A program made the translations under genes and the position numbers. Positions 19,201 to 28,200 of a DNA stretch of 64,000 bases are shown in pieces; position 1 is the first letter of the stretch, and the number at the start of each line of letters is the position of its first letter. This DNA comes from Candidatus Rubneribacter avistercoris (lineage in GTDB: Bacteria; Actinomycetota; Coriobacteriia; Coriobacteriales; Eggerthellaceae). Where the stretch lies: assembly GCA_019115845.1 (NCBI GenBank), contig DXCU01000059.1:1-64000 (forward strand). Direction: 5' to 3'. Under the pieces are notes generated by a model. That model was not told the DNA's origin. It saw nothing but the letters and a program-made list of their open reading frames with translations, and ran no database searches.

Positions 19201-22200
19201 ACGGCATCTACGATATGGAGGTGAACCTGACCGGCACGCAGAGCGGCGGCGAGGGCGGCATTGCGCCCGACCTGCGGGTGCTCGGCGTCTCGGCGGAGGC
19301 TGTGGGCGCGAACAGCGACGCGTTCAAGGTGACCGTCACCAGCGGGGACAGCGGCGACTTCGACACCGCGCTGGGCCACGGCGTTGGGCTGCAGGTTGCG
19401 CCGGCGGACGGCCAGGGCGCGCTTGCTGTGGGCGAATACCAGATCAAGCTGAAAGTAAGCTACGACGGCGGCAGCCAGTACGGCCTTGACCTGGGCACCA
19501 ACGTGAAGGACGGAAGCGAGAACGCCGGCAACCCGGCCTACTACGTGACGGTGACGCTCAAGGTTGAGAAGCTGCCCGTTTCCGATCTGGACGTGAAGTT
19601 CGGCCCCATCGACTACGAGAACGAGCGCATCCAGATTGTGGGCACCCATGTTCCCGCCACGGTGGACATGGCCAAAGAGCACCTTGAGATCGCCGGCGCC
19701 GATGCGGCTACGGCCAACGTCAACTGGGACGACTGCTGGGTGGTCGAGGACGGCAAGCTGTATTTGAACCTTTCTCGGGCACTCGATAGCGATCAGGGCA
19801 ACTGGGCCGGCGACGGCAGCGCCCTAGAGCTGACGCTGAACCACAAAGTCTGCGACACCCACGAGGCGGGCACGCTGGACACTGCCGCGTTCAACGGCCG
19901 CGGCAACGCTCCGGGGCTTGTGGCCGACTCGTACTACGAGGAGGGCGGCCAGCAGCGCGTCCCGGCGTTTGGCGAGGGCGCGTCCGGCACCGTGCGCATC
20001 GACACCGCCGGCATGGACCCTGCGGAGACGGTCCTTCTGCAGCACAGCATGGTGGAGGGCGGCGTTTCCGCGTGGCACAGCCTGAACGGGGCGACGTCGT
20101 TTGCCCATGCCGCCGATGCGGACAACCCGTACGGCGTGCGCGTCAGGTGGAAGGCCGACAGCGCGGCGGACGCGCACGACGGCTGGTTTGCCAGCCGCGT
20201 CAACAACGTGTGGATCGACCAGTGGTACAAGGTGGAGTACAAGCTGCTCTACACCGACCTCGAGGGCGCGCAGCAAGACGGCAACGCCGTTGCCGGCAAG
20301 CTGAACGCCGACGGCACGGTGACCGCGCGCAGCACCTTCTACGGCGAGGTGAACGGCACCACCGCCAATGTGGCCGAGCGCGAGAAGTTCTACGTGCGGG
20401 CGGGCGCCAAGGAGACGCTGCCCGTGTTCGGCAAGGGCGACGGCACGTGGGAGACCCCTGGTTTCGACATCGTGAAGATAGAGCAGGGCGTCCTTTCCCC
20501 GGGCACCTCCGCCACGCCCGGGGTCATCGAGGACCAGAAGGACCAGGTGTACGGCGCAACCCAGTCCAACGACATAACGGGCGACACGCTGATCACCTAC
20601 ACCCTTGAGCCCAAGACGCTCACGGTGCGCTGGAACATCTCCAACGCCAGCACCCAAGACCCCTACCCCAACGACCTGCCCAGCACGCAGAAGGTGAGCT
20701 GGCTGGAAACGGTGCGCACCAGCATGCTGGCAAGCTCCGGCACCGACAAGTGGGATCCCGACAACGCCACCTGGGTGAGCAAGTACTTCGACAGCACCAC
20801 CCTTGGCGACGACGGCAAGCCCATCGATCCTGTCAGCGTCAACTGGCCGGGCTACATGCGCGACCCGTGGCAGCTGTGGGCCAACGACGCGAACGTGGAC
20901 AGCTTCCATCCCTTCCAGGTGGGCCAGACGCTGTCGCACGTGTGGAACGTCAGCCCGGCCGAGTACGGTCAGAACGCCCAGGGAACGGCGGCCACCTCGT
21001 GGCGCGACGTGGAGGGCCTGACCTTCGGCGTGCAGTACCGCACCTCCACCGGCCAGTACGGCGTGGTGTTCAACGTGCCCAACGACATCGACGGCGTGAC
21101 GCTGGTGAACGGCAACTCGGCCGACAGCCGCCTGTCCAAGGTGACCGCCGAGGGCAAGGTGGATTCGCAGGTGAAGATAGACGGCACCGACGTTTCCCTC
21201 AACGCCCCCGGCGTCCTCAAGGACGGCAACGGCGAGGCCATCGTGTTCTCGGGCTTTTTGTTCGACGAGCCGGGCAAGAGCGGCGCGCAGCCTGCGCTTG
21301 GCAACTACCATAACGAGAAGTGGCAGTTCGACACCGCCGGCGGCGGCGCGGGCCAGAAATCGATCTGGGACCATGCCAAGACCGTTGAGGAGAACGTTCA
21401 CAACGCCTACGTTGACACGTGGAACGTCAAGACCGAGAACGGAGACAAGGTGGGCCCCATGGACGGCACCGCGCGCCCGGTTCCCTACGGCCCGGACAGC
21501 GACAGCAGCTACAGCGACAGCGCGGAGCTGCCGGATTACGCCAAGTTCTCGCTGGCGGCGCGTTTCGAGGACGCTCGCCTGGCCGACGCGCCTTTGTCCG
21601 CGGCGTTCGAAGAGGGTCAGATCGGCGGCATCAGCCTGCCGCTGACGGCGCGCGATTTCTTCGACCCGGCGGACGGGGGACGCAACAGCGCGGGCGACAA
21701 ACCCTCGTTCAGCGATTTCAGCGCAACGGTTGCGAACACCTCCACCGGCATCGACTCCTCGGTGGCCAACGACTGGCTTTCCGCAGGCGCGCTGTCGGGC
21801 CAGATAACCGACGACGGCGCAAAGGTGGACCTGCCGCTTACGGTGAAGAGCGATTTGAAGCCCGGGCGCTACACGGCCGAGGTGACGGTGACCTACCGCT
21901 ACACCGATTCGTTCGGCAGGCAGCATGACGGGCTGACCAAGACCTACACGGTGACGGTGGACGTGACCTCCGACGGCCAGACGGCCGAGGAGGGCGACTA
22001 CACCGCCACGGTGCATGACTACGCCACCATGCGCGCCAACGCGGCCACCGAACTGGGCGACGCCGCCTCCCTGGCGCAGAAGATGGGCCTTTCCGTCATG
22101 GTGGAAAACGCCGACGGCACGGTGAGCGCGGTTTCCCAGGGCACGGGCAACGGCCAGTACACCTTCACGGCAACCCCCAGCTCCATCGGCCAAGACGACG

Positions 22201-25200
22201 AAAGCCCCATAGAGGTGAGCTACGTTGTGACCGTGAAGGACGGCACCGGCGCGACGCATACCCTCAACGTGCGCGCGAACGTGCACCTGTACGATACGGG
22301 CGTGGAGCAAAACGGCGTGAAGGTGTTCGCCAACAACGCCCAAACGACGCTGCCCGAAAAGGACAAGGAGGCGCTCGGCTCCAACTACACCGCTTGGGCG
22401 CTCGCCTTGGTCGGCGGCGCCGCGTACGACGTGAACAACAACTACCAGCCGCTCACGGTGACGATTGGCGCTGACGATGGCCTGAGGGAGGCCAATCCGG
22501 ATACGGTGGGCACCCAGGTGCAAACCCACGTGAAGGTGACCGGCGCCGACGTGTCGGCAAAGCCCAACGTGACCATCAACAAGGCAACGATTGCGGCGCC
22601 GAGCGCCCCCGTGCAGGATGCGAGCGCCTACGCTGTCGATGCGGTGACGTGGGAGGCGGCGACGCACGGCAACGACTTCAGCGTTGCGCAGATCGACCAA
22701 CCGGCGGGCAACGCGTGGAAGGTGGACTACGCGCCGCAGATGGAGTACGCGGTTGACGGAAACGAGGGCGCGCCGGTGTCCGGCCTGACCCAAAACGGCC
22801 TTTCGCCCAACACCTCGCATCAGGTGAAGGCGCGCTTCGCCGCCAGCAAGGTGTACGACGTGGACGCAGCCGGCTGGAGCGCCGAGGCAACCATGTGGAC
22901 GAAGCCTAGCGCCCCTGCCGAGGGCGCGGCGAACGGCCAGCCGACGTACACCTACGATTACGCCGCCGAAACCGTGACGGCTCCCCAGACGTATGCCGAA
23001 AACGGCAACGACGTGACGCTTGAACTGGATCTTTCCAACCCGACCGCAGCGGGTGGCACCATCACGGCCAGCGTGGCCGATCTGGCGGGCACGAAGGAGG
23101 GCGCGTACAAGGGCGCAACCCAGCCCGGCGTCCAAAGCGGCACCTTCACGGCAACCGCCACGGGCAAGGCGAGCACGCTGGAAAGCGACCAGGCTGTCAT
23201 CAGCACGGTTCCCCAGCGCGCGGCCAAGCCCGACCTGGTCTATGCGCCTCCCATCCTGCAGGCCGACAAGGGCACGTTCACCGGCTGGGACGCCGCGTAC
23301 GTCAAGAACGCGGCCAACCCGACCGAGGGCACGGAGTACGAGACTTTCTACCAGGTGTCCAAGGTGGACGACGCCGACGCCGGCGCGCGCACGTGGGAGC
23401 CGGTCAAGCTTGCCTACCAGGGCGGCGAGTGGACGTACCAGGTTGACCCCGGCTCCACGTACGTGTTCCAGGTGACCCACAGCGACGGCGCGTGGTTCAA
23501 GAGCGCCGAATCCGACCAGTACCGGGTTGTGGCGGGCGCCTACATTGTGGCGAACGACTTCTCCATAGCCAAGACGGCCATCGAGAAGTACTACGACGAG
23601 GCGAACGGCTCCTACACGCTGAAAGCCGACGACGCCTCGCGCAACGAGTTCGAGACGAACCTGAAGAACTGGGCGGCCGCAGGCGTCATGCCCAGCGGCT
23701 CGGGCATGACGGTGAAGGTGGACTTCGACACCGCGTTTGGCGCGGTGCCGGTTGAGGGCGCATACGAGGTGACGTTCTACCTGCAAGATACCGCGGGCCA
23801 GAAGGTTACCGGCTCGGAAAAGAAGGTGACCATGGCCGTGACCTCGTCGGGCGATCCCTCGGTGAACCCGCAGGCCAAGCTGTTCGCCTCCAACTTCGCA
23901 GTGGGCAAGGACGAGATAGGGGACTCCTGGACCGGCATGGCCGAGATGAACCAGCTGGCCTGGGACCGCTCGAACGCGCACGGGACCAAGAAGAACGGGG
24001 CCGAGGAGCTGGCGCTGGCCGACGTCGAGGTGACCATCGCCCCGGCGGGCGGCTCCGCGCAGGCCGTCACCGACCCGGCGGCCATCGAGCGCGGCTCCTA
24101 CCGGGTGACGTTCAGGTACCAGCCCCTGACCGCCGACGGCCAAAACGACGGCACGGCGGTGACGGCCACCGTCACCATGACGGTGTACGACCACATGGGC
24201 GCCTCGGACGGCTTCCTGGTGGCTTCGAACGACTTCACCGCCGGCGCGGACGAGCTGGTGTGGGACGATACACCCGGCGCGTCCAACAGCGGCTTCCTCT
24301 CCGACGCGGAGGCCGTCAAGCGCGCGAGCGCGACGCTGTACGCGGCCGACAACGCTGCCGTGGCGCTGCCCTCCGACGGGCTTGCCGTTGACCTGACGGC
24401 TCTGCGCAACGCCTTGGGCCGCACGACGGTGACGGACGGCGCGGTGTTCACCGCCAAGAACGACACCGCCGCCCAGAAGGCGAGCGCGGCGTCGGATGTG
24501 CTGGTCACCGACGACAGCGCCGTCAGCACGGACTACAGCCTGAACGGCAACGACTTCTTCATCTCGCTGGAGGAGCTGCAGGGCAAGAAGCTGCTGCCCA
24601 CCGGCAGCGGGACGCCGACCGCGCAGTACAACACGCAGCTCATCTACAACCGCGGTCAGGTGATGCCCGTCAACCTGGGCACCGGCGGCACGCTGCCGTT
24701 CAACCAGCTGTACTACACCGTGGTCACGCCTGCGGGCGAGTCGCTGACGAACAAGGACAGCGGCACGCTCAACGGCCACACCGGCTGGACAACGGGCGAT
24801 TACCAGGTGACGATAGCCGTCCAGGCCCAGGAGAGCACGAGCATCCAGGTCACGATGCACGTGTACGACAACGGCCAGACCGTGATCGACCCCGACGGCA
24901 ACGGATATTTCGCCATCTACAGCAACAACGTGCATGTGAAGGAGGGCGCCGATCTGGCGGAGCTGGTCAAGCCGGATAGCGACTACGAGAACCTGCGCAA
25001 CGCGGCCCAGGTGGCGGCCTACTTCCAGGAGTTCAACGGCACGCATCGCCCCTACGGCGGCAGCGACGTGGCAACCGGCACGGGCGACCAGCTGGCCCAA
25101 TTGGCCGCGAAGAAGGCGGGGGAGAGCGCGCCGGTGACGTTTTTGGCTCCCAAGACCGCAGCCGAAGCCGAGCGCGCGCAGAGCACCAGCACGGTGTTCG

Positions 25201-28200
25201 TGCACGGCGACGGCACCTCCGACCCCGACGGCAACGGCATTTGGGCCAATCCGTTCGCGTTCGGCCTGAATGAGCTGACAGGCGAGGGGGCCTTCGCCTC
25301 CACGCCGGATGCCCTGACCGACGCGCTCAAGGCCGAGATGTACGACCGCGCCAACGTGACCGGCGTCCTGGACCAGGTGGGCCTGCCCGCCGCGTTCGAC
25401 GGCGCCAAGGTGAGCGTTGCGGTGGTGGGCGCCCAGGCCGGCGACGCATGGGCCGCCAAGACCTACCAGGTGACTTTCAGCCTGGTGGCGGACGGCACGA
25501 AATCCGCGACGGTTTCCCTGACGGTGTACCCCTACGGCGCCAAGGGCGACCGCTACGCCGTGTTCTCCTCGCCGTTCAAGGTGAGCGAGGACGATCTGCC
25601 GAGCCTGACCGACGAGCAGCTGGCCACGTTGGGCAAGGTGACCGTGTACGACGCAGACAACCTGTCGGCTCCCATCGCCAGCGGCGCCGCCGCGCTCGAC
25701 AAGGTTGCGGTGGACAAGACCGGCCTCAAAAACGGCGATGCCTGGAAGACGGCGGGCGACGACGCATGGGTGAACTACACGGCAAACGACGACGCCGCGG
25801 CAACGGCCACCTCGCAGGTGACCATCTGGGGCGGCGGCGCGGTTGACCCCGGTGCGGGCAACCAGATCCTCGCGCAGGACTTCGTCACCTCCAAAGAGGA
25901 GCTGGCGGGGGCCGGCGACGCGGCGGCGCTCAAGCAGCTGCTGTTCGATCTGGCCAACGTGACGGGTGTGAAGGACGGCCAGGCCATCACGGTGGCTAAC
26001 ATAAGCAAGATCACCGTGAACGGCGACGACGAGGAGGCTTCGGCCGACAACATCGTTGACGGCGCCGAGGTGACGTTCCATCTGGACGGCACCGCCCTCA
26101 AGGCCACGGTGACCGCCACCGTGCACGACAAGGGCGGCTCGCACGAGGGCGCCGACGGCACGCGCTACGGCATCTTCGCCCGCGACTTCGACTTCTCCGA
26201 GGCCGATAAGAACGCCGGGCTGCTGGACGCCGCCGACAACTACGGCATGCTGCAGCGCTTCGCCGGCGTGACGGCTACCGTGACGGACGCGGACGGCCGC
26301 TACACCGTGCTCGACGGCGCGGACGCGGGCAACGTGGGCGTGAACGCGGGCGACGTGGCGGCGCTGGGCGCGCTGGCAACTGCGGGAGCAAGCCATGCGG
26401 TGACGTTCACCAACGCGAAAGACACGGAGAACCCCCAGGTTACGGCCGCTCCTCTGGGCACCTACCGCGACGGCGGCCAGACCGATCCGGGAACGGGCAC
26501 GCTCTACGCCGACGACTTCACCATGGAGCGCGGCGACCTGAGCGGCTCAACCGACCTGGCAGGCACGTTCTGGACCAACGCCAACGCTGGCGGCTTCAAG
26601 GCCGACGGCACCGCGCTGGGCGTGAACGACGTGGCCGTGCAGGTGCAGAAGGCCGACGGCACGTGGGTTACGGCTGCGGACTACGACGAGGGTTGGAGCA
26701 AGAACGCCTACGAGGTGAGGTTCTCCTACACCGAGAACGGCAAGACGGTGGAGGCCCAGGTGACCTTGACGGTGGCCGACGACTCCGCCACCCAGGGCGG
26801 CGTGAGCATCTCCGCCAACGACTTCAACGTGGCGGCGGCCGACCTGCCTGCGGCCGCCGACGGCGCCGAGGCGCTGCTCAAGTGGCTCTACGAGCAGGCG
26901 CAGGCGCGGGCCATGGTGAACGGCGCGCCCGTGAGCGCCGACGACCTGGCAAACGGCGGCGTGAGCGCCACCATCGACGGCAAGGAGCCGACCGCGGCCT
27001 GGCCTACGGGCAAGGGTAGCTACCAGGTGGCGTTCACCGTGACCAAGGACGCCGATACCGCCACGGCTGTCGTCACCATGACGGTGTTCGACAACGGCGG
27101 CGAGGTGGTTGGCCCCGACGGCACCTCCTACAAGCTGTATTCCAACGACTTCACGGTGAGCGCCGAGGAGCGCACGGACTCGTGGCCCGACGACGCCGAG
27201 CTGATCAAGCGCGGCCAGGTGGTGGCGGTGCCCGCAGGCTCCACGGCGGCCGATCCGAACGCGCCTGTCGCCGTGACCGACCGCGGCGGGCTTGCGACGG
27301 CCGAGCCGGGCGCGACCGTCCAGGTGAAGTACGGCCTGGCGAACCAGCAGTCGGGCGAGGGCTGCGCGTCTGAGGTGTACATCACGCCGGGCGGCGGCAC
27401 GGATCCGGACGATCCGGATGCCAAGGCGTCCATCTTCGCCGGCGACATCTACACGTCCGTCGACGAGCTGGCCGCGAACGCCAGCGATGTGGCCGCGCTC
27501 CTGTACCGGCTGGCCGGCGTGTTCGGCACGGACGCGGACGGCAACGCCCTGCCCGGCGCCTACGACGTCGGCAAGGTGCAGGTGACCGTGGGCGAGGGCG
27601 CCGAGGCTCCCACCGTGAGCAACGTGGTGGACGGCGTCAGGGTGACGTTCACGGTCGTGGGCACCAAGGCGCAGGCCACGGTGACGGCGCACGTGTCCGA
27701 CAACGGCGGCTCGGTGGTTGACCCCTCGACGGGCGTTTCCTACGGCATGTTCTCGGACGACTTCGACTTCAGCGCCGACGACAAGGACGCGCTAGCGCAG
27801 AAGGGCGCCGGCAACTACGCCGACCTGCGCGCCCGCGCGAACGCGGTTGCCACCAAGACCGACGAGCACGGCCTGACCTATCCGCTGGACGGGTCGAGCG
27901 ACGCCGTTGTGCGCGTCGAAGGGGCCGACGGCCTGGCCGCCGCCGCGACCGATGGGCAGACGGTGGACGTGACGTTCACCAACCTGCTGGGCACAGGTGC
28001 GAACGGTGCGACGGCCGCCAGCGTGTCCACGGGCACCTATTTCGACGGCGGCACGGAGGTCGTGGGCAAGGGCAGCCTGTTCGCCAACGACTTCGACATG
28101 GAACGCGGCGAGCTGACCGGCACGGCCGACCAGATCAAGAACCTGTTCTGGGACGCCTCCGGCGCCAAGGGCGCGGATGCGGACGGCAACGCGCTGACGG

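Noticed and set aside
19824-26396. A 2,190-residue open frame on the minus strand opposite the giant gene
   Set aside because: It is an antisense frame kept open by high GC and codon bias of the plus-strand gene. Its His/Arg/Val-rich translation has no start site or domain.
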